A stretch of 5,757 nucleotides of DNA from Erysipelotrichia bacterium (GTDB taxonomy: Bacteria > Bacillota_I > Bacilli_A > Erysipelotrichales > Erysipelotrichaceae): positions 1-5,757 of the forward strand of contig SAAR01000212.1 in the NCBI GenBank assembly GCA_009916335.1. Reading direction: 5' to 3'. A program made the position numbers and the translations under genes. The notes beneath the pieces were generated by a model. That model did no database searches, was not told the DNA's origin, and saw nothing but the letters and a program-made list of their open reading frames with translations. Positions 1 through 5,757 of this stretch are shown here, one piece after another. How positions within the stretch are numbered: position 1 is the stretch's first letter; each line of letters opens with the position of its first letter.

Positions 1-1
1 G

Positions 2-1033
2 GAAGCAGAAATTGTCAAACGGATTTTCAGGAGCTATTATTCCGGTGCCAGCGTCCGAAAGATAAAGGAATCGCTGGAGGCAGACGAAATTCTCTCGCCC
101 ACCGGTAAGCAGGAATGGTCAGTTGGCGTACTGCAGTATATGCTCCGAAATGAGCGGTACATTGGCGATGCCCTGCTGCAGAAAACCTATGTGGTGGACT
201 GCCTGACCAAGGAAACCCGGAAAAACAACGGCGAAATCCCGCAGTATTATGTCACCGGAAACCATGAGTCGATTATTTCAAAGGATTTATTCAACCTTGT
301 ACAGGAGGAAATCGCCCGGAGAGCCGGGAAACGTAAGGTTGCCAAGAAAGCGGTGAAAACCGAAAAAGGAAAATACAGCAGCAAATATGCGCTGACCGAG
401 CTTCTCTGCTGCGGTGAATGCGGTACGCAATACCGCAGGGTCACTTGGGCGAGGAACGGCAAGAAAAAGGTGGTCTGGCGCTGTATCAACCGCTTGGAAT
501 ACGGCACAAAATACTGCAAGGAATCCCCTACCATTGAGGAAAGCCGGTTGCACCAAGCCATTGTCACCGCCCTGAACCGGTTGGATGAGGATAAGGCTGA
601 TGTCATCGAAACCCTCAAAGCAGGCCTGCGGCTTGCCATCGGTTCACAGGATGATGACAGCTTCAATGAAGCGGCTGTCCAAAACCGTATCGCCGAGCTG
701 CAGAGCGTGATGATGGATTTGGTGGAACTCAGCTCCAAGTCCAGCGCCGGTACAGATTACTTCGATGCCAAGTTTGAGGAAATCGCAGCGGAGATAAAGG
801 GGCTGCAGGGTCAGCTTGGGGAACACCAAGAGCAGACCATGCTCGCCCAAAATACACAAGCCCGAATTCATGAATTGCTTTACATGATGGAACATACCGA
901 TCTCAGCCTGAAAGAATACCGGGAGGATGTGGTCAAGGCTGTAATCGATAAGGTGGAGGTTTTATCTGCCGATCGCCTCCGGATTATCTTTAAGGGCAAT
1001 ACGGAAATTGAACAGGAGCTGCCGAGGGAATAA
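2..1033 (+). CDS. Large serine recombinase, C-terminal part (5' truncated by window edge)
   Basis: This is the C-terminal 343 residues of a site-specific large serine recombinase, the enzyme class that integrates and excises phages and conjugative or mobilisable elements. The frame is open from base 2 to the TAA at 1031-1033; the N-terminal resolvase domain with the catalytic serine lies outside the window. Visible residues 1 to about 110 resemble the Recombinase domain (EAEIVKRIF near the start, then LRNERYIGD and GNHESIIS). A zinc ribbon follows, with CGEC at residues 137-140 and partner cysteines at 161 and 172. Residues about 185-320 are rich in heptad-like Leu/Ile/Glu/Lys spacing and probably form the coiled coil that controls synapsis in this family. 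The end, RLRIIFKGNTEIEQ, is typical of these proteins. The gene is more G+C rich than the genes at 1442-5559. Whether it mobilises the downstream genes cannot be told here. No damage is visible in the part shown. Confidence 0.93.
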   Translation, partial: EAEIVKRIFRSYYSGASVRKIKESLEADEILSPTGKQEWSVGVLQYMLRNERYIGDALLQKTYVVDCLTKETRKNNGEIPQYYVTGNHESIISKDLFNLVQEEIARRAGKRKVAKKAVKTEKGKYSSKYALTELLCCGECGTQYRRVTWARNGKKKVVWRCINRLEYGTKYCKESPTIEESRLHQAIVTALNRLDEDKADVIETLKAGLRLAIGSQDDDSFNEAAVQNRIAELQSVMMDLVELSSKSSAGTDYFDAKFEEIAAEIKGLQGQLGEHQEQTMLAQNTQARIHELLYMMEHTDLSLKEYREDVVKAVIDKVEVLSADRLRIIFKGNTEIEQELPRE

Positions 1034-1101
1034 AAATAGCAGGAGAAGCCGCCACAAATGCTGGCGGCATTTCTCTTTTGAGCAAAATTTCTGCTATTTT
1101 T
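1032..1101. repeat. Nested inverted repeat overlapping the recombinase stop codon
   Basis: AAAAATAGCAG (1032-1042) is the perfect reverse complement of CTGCTATTTTT (1091-1101), an 11-bp inverted repeat that encloses the terminator hairpin at 1041-1079. The left arm overlaps the last two bases of the recombinase stop codon. On the + strand the right arm ends in five T; read from the other strand the left arm also ends in five T. The structure could therefore act as a bidirectional terminator, or form an alternative fold to the inner hairpin. A protein-binding or recombination role is possible, but nothing in the sequence shows it. Confidence 0.6.
1041..1079 (+). terminator. Intrinsic terminator after the recombinase gene
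   Basis: A perfect 7-bp stem GCCGCCA (1048-1054) / TGGCGGC (1062-1068) with a 7-base loop is extended outward, past a small bulge, by AGGAGAA (1041-1047) pairing with TTCTCTT (1071-1077). It ends in a short U-rich run, CUCUUUU. It starts eight bases after the recombinase stop codon, so it should end that transcript before the promoter at 1155. It lies inside a larger inverted repeat listed separately. Confidence 0.8.
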
Positions 1102-1154
1102 CAATCCATTTCATCATAATACTGTGAGTATTTCCACAATTTACACGAATCTGA

Positions 1155-1183
1155 TTGCTTTATTCGCCGCTGCGATATATAAT
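1155..1183 (+). promoter_or_regulatory. Sigma-70/SigA-type promoter for the HTH-gajA-gajB transcript
   Basis: The -35 hexamer TTGCTT (1155-1160) and the -10 hexamer TATAAT (1178-1183) are separated by exactly 17 bp. The -10 is a perfect consensus match and the -35 matches four of six positions. Transcription should begin near 1189-1191, leaving a leader of about 28 bases before the ATG at 1218. It is the only strong promoter I see before gajA, so it probably drives all three downstream genes. The AT-rich tract around the -10 (1175-1197) could hold an operator, but no clean dyad is visible. Confidence 0.72.
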
Positions 1184-1217
1184 ATATACAATATTTATTG
1201 GGAAAAGGAACGTTTTA

Positions 1218-1397
1218 ATGGACTATATGACAGCGAAAGAAGCAGCGGAAAAATGGGCAATCACTGCACGCCGGGTACAAGTGCTTTGCGCACAGGGTAA
1301 AATACCGGGGGCTGTTCGGTTTGGGGTTACTTGGGCAATACCTAAGGATGCGGTGAAGCCTAAGGATGGTCGATATAGAATAGTAAGAAATCCATAA
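1218..1397 (+). CDS. Small excisionase/MerR-like helix-turn-helix DNA-binding protein
   Basis: This 59-residue protein is probably a DNA-binding regulator or excisionase-like factor. The segment MTAKEAAEKW (residues 4-13) followed by TARRVQVLCAQGKIPGAV (16-33) is the classic helix-turn-helix of the excisionase/HTH_17 family. RFGVTWAIPKDAVKP (34-48) looks like the wing and the closing Trp-x-Ile-Pro motif. The ATG at 1218 is chosen because AAGGA (1205-1209) lies 8 bases upstream and because the upstream in-frame TTG at 1155 lies within the promoter; M4 at 1227 is a weaker alternative. The gene ends 44 bp before gajA with no terminator between them, so it probably leads the operon. It has no integrase-like partner next to it apart from the serine recombinase upstream, so both roles (repressor of the defence genes or recombination directionality factor) remain open. 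Its base composition resembles the recombinase gene, not gajA. Confidence 0.85.
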   Translation: MDYMTAKEAAEKWAITARRVQVLCAQGKIPGAVRFGVTWAIPKDAVKPKDGRYRIVRNP

Positions 1398-1430
1398 AAG
1401 GCAACTATAAAAAGAAATCCTTTAAGTATC

Positions 1431-1438
1431 AGGAGGAG
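1431..1438 (+). promoter_or_regulatory. Ribosome binding site of gajA
   Basis: AGGAGGAG is a near-perfect Shine-Dalgarno sequence 3 to 7 bases, depending on register, before the ATG at 1442. It fixes the gajA start and predicts strong translation. The gap it sits in (1398-1441) has no hairpin with a U-tract, which supports read-through from the HTH gene. Confidence 0.85.
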
Positions 1439-1441
1439 ATT

Positions 1442-3610
1442 ATGAAACTTAATAAGATACAGGTAGATAACTACAGGCAGCTCAATAGTGCAGGACTGTT
1501 TTTTGAAAAGGATATTACGGTGTTGGCTGGCCCCAATAACAGCGGTAAAACGACGTTTATCTCATTAATTAAGGGTGTTTTAAGTGATAGCAAACTTAAA
1601 TACTCATATAGTGACATTCCAGTTAGTCAAGTTACCCAATGGCAAAAATCAATCTTTCCTGTTTTTGTCGAGAGTTTTTCGGCATATAAAAAAGATGAGC
1701 AAGTAATTGATGATATTATTAGTAAAATTACCTGTGAGGGTGTGTTGAAACCAGAGTATAGCATTGCCCCTTGCGAAATAAAAATCGAAGTTGTTTATAA
1801 TCCAGAAGAAGATGATATTAGATTTTTTGCAGAGTATATCATGGATTTAGATGAGTTACAGCATTCATTCTATTTTATGTATACTTTTTCTTTTAACCTT
1901 TTGTCTTTCAAAAAATTACTACTACAGTATTTTGAAAAAATTAATACACGTCTCGCGAGTTATTCTGAGAAGCAAGAAGAACAAAAAGCTAACATCATAA
2001 AAGAATTGTTGATTGAAATATATTCGAACAGCTTAGTTGAAACCTGCTTTTTTGCAGACTCAGACTTTAAAAATATGAACAAAATGGAAATCTCAGACTT
2101 CAAGAGATTGTTTAATTTCAAAAGTATAAATGCGGCGAGGCAATTAGACGATACTGATACGGACTCATCCAGAACATTGAGTAAAAGTATTGTTTCCTTA
2201 GCAAGTAAAGATAAAAATTGGAAAGACACTACAAAAACATTACCGGACAGTTTGCTGGCAAATATCCAAAATTCTGGTGTGAAAGAGAAAGTCAGAAAAG
2301 CTTCGGTTGAAACGCTAGGATTAGCAATAAAATCTTTAGCACAAACCAATGGGGGTCATATTGGTGATATCATGCTTGAAATGGATGTTACAGAAGATGA
2401 CGTAAGCGATTTAATAAAAAAAATAACATGTGCTAAATATCAATTAGAAGGACATATGCTAAATGAATCTTCTCAAGGATTAGGTTATAGCAATATGATA
2501 TTTCTTCACATGCAATTAGAAGAATTTAAAAAAGATATGAATCCATTCTTGGTAAATATATTTTTTATTGAAGAACCAGAATCGCATATGCACCCCCAAA
2601 TGCAAAGTGTATTCATAAAATATTTATTAACCATGTACAATCAAATTGGGTTACAAGGTCTAGTTACTACACACTCCAATGAAATGGTTAGAGTTGCAGG
2701 ATTAGAACATTTGCGTGTTATTAGAGAAACGCAAATGTTTAAAAGTGAAATTTTTGATTTATCTGCTTTTCGTAGATCTTATATATCAGATAATAAACAA
2801 ACAGGTAAAGAAATCAATTCAGCTGATAAATCTATTCTGGAGAATTTCTTCGATTGGTTCTTTGAAATTGGGTTTTCTGAAATAATTTTTGCAGATAAAG
2901 CGGTTCTTTATGAGGGTGATAGCGAGCGCTTATATTTAAAAAAATTGATTACACTTCCTGAATACAAAAAGCTAAGTGAACAGTACATAGCTTTTATCCA
3001 AGTTGGAGGAGCATATGCCTATAATTATAAAGCACTTATTGAATTCTTAAAGATAAAAACCTTAATCATTACTGATTTAGACTACAAAAAAACAGCCTTA
3101 ACTGAAGCCGAAGTGCTTACTTCAAAATCCACCAATTCAACTATTAACAATTTTTATAAAGTTTCAAATGGAGATGCGGTTGATATATATGAAGATATTG
3201 ATGAAAATGAAGAAAGCCAAGACTCACCTTCAATTAAAGACCTATATGAATGGAAAGAAAAAGGAGCAAATAAGCTTTGTAATAACTTAATCTATGTTGC
3301 TTTCCAAGAAAAAGATTTTTATGCCAGAACGCTTGAAGAAGCTATGCTGTCTAAGTTATTACCATTAAAAGCTTATGAGGAGAGGCCAAGAAGTGAATGG
3401 AAGAAACTAAAAGCGGATTACAAGCTAAAGCTTACAATTCCTAATAATAAAAAAGACGAAAAAGATAGTACATATTCTCTAAGAGATATATTAGAAAGTA
3501 TGACAAAAGCTAAAACAGATTTTATGTATTCTGTTATTTTAAATTCTTTGGGAAAAGAAATGCTTCCCAAATATATTGAGGAGGGATTGTCATGGCTGAT
3601 GCAGCAATAG
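1442..3610 (+). CDS. gajA: GajA-like OLD-family ATP-dependent nuclease (Gabija-type)
   Basis: This 722-residue protein joins an ABC-type ATPase to a TOPRIM nuclease domain, the class 2 OLD layout. In the Gabija system GajA is a DNA nuclease held in check by nucleotides and active during phage infection. ATPase motifs are complete: Walker A GPNNSGKTT (30-38), signature-like SSQGLGYSN (343-351), Walker B FFIEEPE (374-380) followed by SHMHPQ, and the switch histidine in TTHS (409-412). TOPRIM motifs follow: YEGDSE (490-495, first acidic residue E491), VGG (521-523), DLD (545-547), LEEA (631-634) and KTDF (691-694), which matches the conserved late lysine of this class. All metal-binding and catalytic candidates are present. 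The protein is longer than the characterised GajA (about 580 residues from memory); extra length lies in the ATPase insert between Walker A and the signature, and in an acidic stretch at about 579-600. It overlaps the helicase gene by 19 bp. A stand-alone OLD nuclease is less likely given that partner. Confidence 0.87.
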   Translation: MKLNKIQVDNYRQLNSAGLFFEKDITVLAGPNNSGKTTFISLIKGVLSDSKLKYSYSDIPVSQVTQWQKSIFPVFVESFSAYKKDEQVIDDIISKITCEGVLKPEYSIAPCEIKIEVVYNPEEDDIRFFAEYIMDLDELQHSFYFMYTFSFNLLSFKKLLLQYFEKINTRLASYSEKQEEQKANIIKELLIEIYSNSLVETCFFADSDFKNMNKMEISDFKRLFNFKSINAARQLDDTDTDSSRTLSKSIVSLASKDKNWKDTTKTLPDSLLANIQNSGVKEKVRKASVETLGLAIKSLAQTNGGHIGDIMLEMDVTEDDVSDLIKKITCAKYQLEGHMLNESSQGLGYSNMIFLHMQLEEFKKDMNPFLVNIFFIEEPESHMHPQMQSVFIKYLLTMYNQIGLQGLVTTHSNEMVRVAGLEHLRVIRETQMFKSEIFDLSAFRRSYISDNKQTGKEINSADKSILENFFDWFFEIGFSEIIFADKAVLYEGDSERLYLKKLITLPEYKKLSEQYIAFIQVGGAYAYNYKALIEFLKIKTLIITDLDYKKTALTEAEVLTSKSTNSTINNFYKVSNGDAVDIYEDIDENEESQDSPSIKDLYEWKEKGANKLCNNLIYVAFQEKDFYARTLEEAMLSKLLPLKAYEERPRSEWKKLKADYKLKLTIPNNKKDEKDSTYSLRDILESMTKAKTDFMYSVILNSLGKEMLPKYIEEGLSWLMQQ
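3578..3586 (+). promoter_or_regulatory. Ribosome binding site of gajB inside the end of gajA
   Basis: GAGGAGGGA ends 5 bases before the ATG at 3592 and lies inside the gajA coding sequence. It decides the gajB start and, with the 19-bp gene overlap, implies that both proteins are made from one message, probably with coupled translation. Confidence 0.85.
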
Positions 3611-5559
3611 AAAAATCTGAAAATATATTTCTTGTAAATGCACCAGCCGGAAGCGGTAAAACTACGAAGATTAAGGCTATGCTATCAGAAATTATTGCTT
3701 CGAATCCCAACGATAATATACTTTGTATTACTTATACGAATCGAGCTGCTGAAGAACTTGCAAAAGGAATGGATAATAACAAGATTTTTTTCGGAACTAT
3801 ACACGCTTATATTCATAGCCTTATATCACCTTTTTTTAAACACCAACAGATTATTGACCTATATTGGGAAATTTATGGAGGACTAATAAGAGAGAGAATT
3901 GCCAATACCCTACATGATGAGAATATAGCCGCGAGCAATCAGAAATATATTGATAAATATGGTGAGCTGATTGAAGAAACAATAAAACATAATCTTTCAA
4001 AGATCAGTTACAATGAAACTTCTTTTAACTCGTTGTTTTACGGTGGATTAGGACATGATGATCTTATAACATTTGCTAAAACAATGTTTGATAGATATCC
4101 CGCTATGCGTAAAAAAATCATCAATAAATATAGTTATATATTTATTGATGAGTATCAAGATACATCGGGTTGTGTTTTAAAGCTTTTTTATGATGCTGTG
4201 CGTAACACCAAAGTACAACTTTACCTTCTCGGTGATCGGATGCAGCAAATCTACAAAAACTATGATGGCTCCTTTGAAGAAGAATTAATGACACTTAACA
4301 ATTCTATTTCATTAGATATAAATCATCGCTCTATAAAAGCTATTATTGATATATTAAATAACATCTATAATAACCCTGATTATAAACAGGATGTATCAAA
4401 AAATAATATCGGAAAAGAGCCAAATTACTTACCAGAGGTTATAATAACAAATGATATTGACGGTGTTGTAGAGAAAAATCAAACAGAGCATAAGGATACT
4501 TTGGTATTATATTTATTGAATAATGATAAATTTAAAGAGATAGGAGCAAGTACCCTTTATAGAGCTTTTAGCAGAATGGACAAGTATTCTTTTCCCAAAA
4601 AATATCATTCAAATGATGTTCTTTCTAATAATACGCAAGAAAACCCAGACCCCTTGATGCGATTTCTATTTTCTTTTGACAGTGTCATGACACTTTATCA
4701 AGACAAAAATTTTGGAAGTATGATCAATCAATGTAAGCTTTATAAGGAGTTTTATTCTACAAACACATATTCTATAACGAAGCATGATGACAAAAAGCGT
4801 CTATCGGCTATATATGAAGAATTATCTAAAGTATATTTTGATAATGACAGCATAATTTCAATTGAACATCTCCTAAAAGATCTTGTCGGCAAAGATATTA
4901 TAACGGAGGCGTTTATGCAAGGCCTTATTGATGATGGAGAATATCAAGAAGTTTTAAATGTAGAGGTGGCAGAGGTAAGACGATTAGCCGCCTATTTAAA
5001 AGAACCTCGAATATCAACTCAACATGGTGTTAAAGGAGAAAGCCACACTTCAGTGCTGTTTGTTGCTGCTGATAGCCATAGTACTCCCATAGTGCATATG
5101 TATAATTTCTTTAGGGTTTGGTCTTACGTGGATTTTTCCCTAACCCAAATTGAAGAATTTTATTATAAATATGCCAAGCTAGTTATTAATACTGAGAAAA
5201 AATTGGGCATGCAGACAAAAGATTTAACAGCAGACTCACATAACAAAAATGAAGCTAATAAATTGATCTTAATACAAGCTTCTCAAAATATGCTGGATAC
5301 CTTTAAAACAAATGAGCTATTTGAACTCTTATGTAAGGGCTATTATGAGGAATATTTACAGAAACCCAATGTTGGTAATGCGAAAAAATGTTTTAAAGAT
5401 AGTACAGTATACGGTGTCTTAGTGGCCTATAAACTATTTTATGTAGGTTGTTCTCGTGCAAGAAAAAACTTAACAGTTGTTGTTGACGAAAACAAAATCT
5501 CGGATTTTACAGATGCGTTTAAGGAGAAACTTAAGAAAATTGGTTTTAAGGTAAAATAG
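3592..5559 (+). CDS. gajB: GajB-like UvrD/Rep-family SF1 helicase (Gabija-type)
   Basis: This 655-residue protein is a superfamily 1A DNA helicase and the expected partner of GajA; in Gabija, GajB binds the GajA assembly and is needed for defence. Helicase motifs appear in order: I (Walker A) APAGSGKTT (17-25), Ia CITYTNRAAEEL (45-56), Ib FGTIHAY (67-73), II IDEYQDTSG (185-193), III LLGDRMQQIY (212-221), IV-like INHRS (243-247), V TQHGVKGESH (476-485), and VI FYVGCSRARKNL (616-627). The intact DE pair of motif II (D186, E187) and the arginines of motif VI (R622, R624) suggest an active ATPase. The protein exceeds the characterised GajB (about 490 residues from memory). Motifs V and VI are about 130 residues apart, much wider than in UvrD or Rep, so an extra segment lies near residues 490-610. 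Motif V has KGESH where UvrD has KGLEF. The gene is AT-rich like gajA and ends before a strong terminator. A general repair helicase is unlikely because of the overlap with gajA. Confidence 0.87.
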   Translation: MADAAIEKSENIFLVNAPAGSGKTTKIKAMLSEIIASNPNDNILCITYTNRAAEELAKGMDNNKIFFGTIHAYIHSLISPFFKHQQIIDLYWEIYGGLIRERIANTLHDENIAASNQKYIDKYGELIEETIKHNLSKISYNETSFNSLFYGGLGHDDLITFAKTMFDRYPAMRKKIINKYSYIFIDEYQDTSGCVLKLFYDAVRNTKVQLYLLGDRMQQIYKNYDGSFEEELMTLNNSISLDINHRSIKAIIDILNNIYNNPDYKQDVSKNNIGKEPNYLPEVIITNDIDGVVEKNQTEHKDTLVLYLLNNDKFKEIGASTLYRAFSRMDKYSFPKKYHSNDVLSNNTQENPDPLMRFLFSFDSVMTLYQDKNFGSMINQCKLYKEFYSTNTYSITKHDDKKRLSAIYEELSKVYFDNDSIISIEHLLKDLVGKDIITEAFMQGLIDDGEYQEVLNVEVAEVRRLAAYLKEPRISTQHGVKGESHTSVLFVAADSHSTPIVHMYNFFRVWSYVDFSLTQIEEFYYKYAKLVINTEKKLGMQTKDLTADSHNKNEANKLILIQASQNMLDTFKTNELFELLCKGYYEEYLQKPNVGNAKKCFKDSTVYGVLVAYKLFYVGCSRARKNLTVVVDENKISDFTDAFKEKLKKIGFKVK

Positions 5560-5560
5560 C

Positions 5561-5586
5561 GATGCTCTAGGCGGCATCTATTTTGA
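5561..5586 (+). terminator. Short hairpin just after gajB, possible weak terminator
   Basis: GATGCT (5561-5566) pairs with GGCATC (5573-5578), with one T-G pair and a six-base loop, and is followed by TATTTTGA. The hairpin begins one base after the gajB stop codon. The stem is short and the U-run is interrupted, so it is at best a weak terminator or a message-stabilising 3' hairpin. It overlaps the right copy of the flanking repeat described under findings. Confidence 0.4.
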
Positions 5587-5602
5587 CCTAATGACACATT
5601 CC

Positions 5603-5648
5603 AGAAAAGCCTGCAAACTCAATGGTTTGCTGGCTTTTCTCTTTTTTT
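5603..5648 (+). terminator. Strong intrinsic terminator of the gajA-gajB operon
   Basis: AGAAAAGCC (5603-5611) pairs with GGCTTTTCT (5632-5640), then after a single T-T mismatch GCAAAC (5613-5618) pairs with GTTTGC (5625-5630). The stem is capped by a T-G pair and a CAAT loop. Seven T follow at 5642-5648. This is the clearest Rho-independent terminator in the window and sits about 45 bases after gajB. Confidence 0.9.
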
Positions 5649-5650
5649 GG

Positions 5651-5757
5651 AAAATTCGTTAAATTCGCATTATTTTTTACGTTCTCTCCAAAATCCAGGA
5701 GAGAATTTTTAAATGCCCTTCCGGCCTTGTGTATCAAGGGTTTGCGCCGAGATTTAG
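5651..5757. other. Right-edge noncoding segment with small repeats
   Basis: Apart from the hairpin at 5682-5710, I see no supported gene here. AAATTCG occurs twice in tandem (5652-5658 and 5661-5667, 9-bp period). The last 45 bases return to higher G+C and hold CCTTG (5725-5729) and its complement CAAGG (5735-5739) around a TGTAT loop; an alternative pairing is CCCTT (5716-5720) with AAGGG (5736-5740). This could mark the start of different DNA at the right of the defence genes, but the window ends before that can be judged. Confidence 0.35.
5682..5710 (+). terminator. Second hairpin with U-run, probable backup terminator
   Basis: TTCTCTCC (5682-5689) pairs perfectly with GGAGAGAA (5698-5705) around an 8-base loop, and five T follow at 5706-5710. 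It lies about 35 bases beyond the stronger terminator. It may be a second operon terminator, or may belong to a gene that was once upstream of it. Confidence 0.6.

Noticed and set aside
247..1104. Several open frames on the minus strand across the recombinase gene
   Set aside because: They lie opposite a clear recombinase reading frame, lack convincing ribosome binding sites, and their translations show no recognisable family. They are shadows of the coding strand.
1123..1138. TGTG-N8-CACA dyad upstream of the promoter, possible operator
   Set aside because: Only four base pairs per arm are symmetric, and it lies about 17 bases before the -35. Such a short dyad is expected by chance in AT-rich DNA.
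1960..2349. A 129-codon minus-strand frame inside gajA
   Set aside because: It is opposite the well-supported GajA frame, has no family signal and no promoter or ribosome binding site that I can see.
3638..3886. An 82-codon + strand frame inside the start of gajB
   Set aside because: It overlaps helicase motifs I, Ia and Ib in another frame; the GajB frame is strongly supported and this one has no recognisable domain.
5713..5757. A 14-codon open frame starting with ATG and ending with TAG at the last base of the window
   Set aside because: It has no ribosome binding site, it follows a terminator hairpin directly, and the segment is better explained as a small inverted-repeat region. Too short to support as a gene.
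1..5757. CRISPR array, tRNA or rRNA genes
   Set aside because: I see no regularly spaced repeats of CRISPR type, no cloverleaf-like segment with the conserved T-loop sequence, and no rRNA-like stretch.

Overview
The window looks like part of a mobile or accessory region from a low- to mid-GC Bacillota genome, most likely a Clostridia-type gut anaerobe. The reasons are strong AGGAGG-type ribosome binding sites, intrinsic terminators with U-tracts, a large serine recombinase of the kind common in clostridial integrative elements, and a small excisionase-type HTH protein. Assignment to Clostridia is an inference. All recognisable genes lie on the + strand.

Layout. Positions 2-1033 hold the C-terminal 343 codons of a large serine recombinase whose N-terminal catalytic domain lies off the left edge. 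A nested palindrome that includes an intrinsic terminator (1032-1101) follows its stop codon. A well-formed promoter (TTGCTT, 17 bp, TATAAT; 1155-1183) then drives a 59-residue helix-turn-helix protein (1218-1397). After 44 bp with no evident terminator come two large AT-rich genes that overlap by 19 bp. The first (1442-3610) is an OLD-family ATPase/TOPRIM nuclease of the GajA type. The second (3592-5559) is a UvrD-like SF1 helicase of the GajB type. The right edge (5560-5757) has no convincing gene and carries two or three hairpins, including a strong terminator at 5603-5648.

How it works together. The nuclease and helicase pair matches the architecture of the Gabija anti-phage system: GajA is an ATP-gated DNA nuclease and GajB a helicase that forms a complex with it. 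All catalytic motifs of both proteins appear intact, so the system looks functional. Both proteins are clearly longer than the characterised Bacillus cereus proteins as I remember them (about 580 and 490 residues), so this is a divergent or expanded Gabija-like system rather than a textbook copy. The HTH gene probably shares the transcript and may regulate it.

Mobility. The recombinase and HTH genes are about half G+C or more (33/60 and 35/60 in sampled lines), while gajA and gajB are near 30% (17/60 in one sampled line). The composition changes in the short gap before gajA. An imperfect direct repeat (about 1058-1081 and 5562-5586) brackets the HTH-gajA-gajB block. Together these suggest a defence cassette placed next to recombinase DNA, but the window does not show element ends or an attachment site with certainty.
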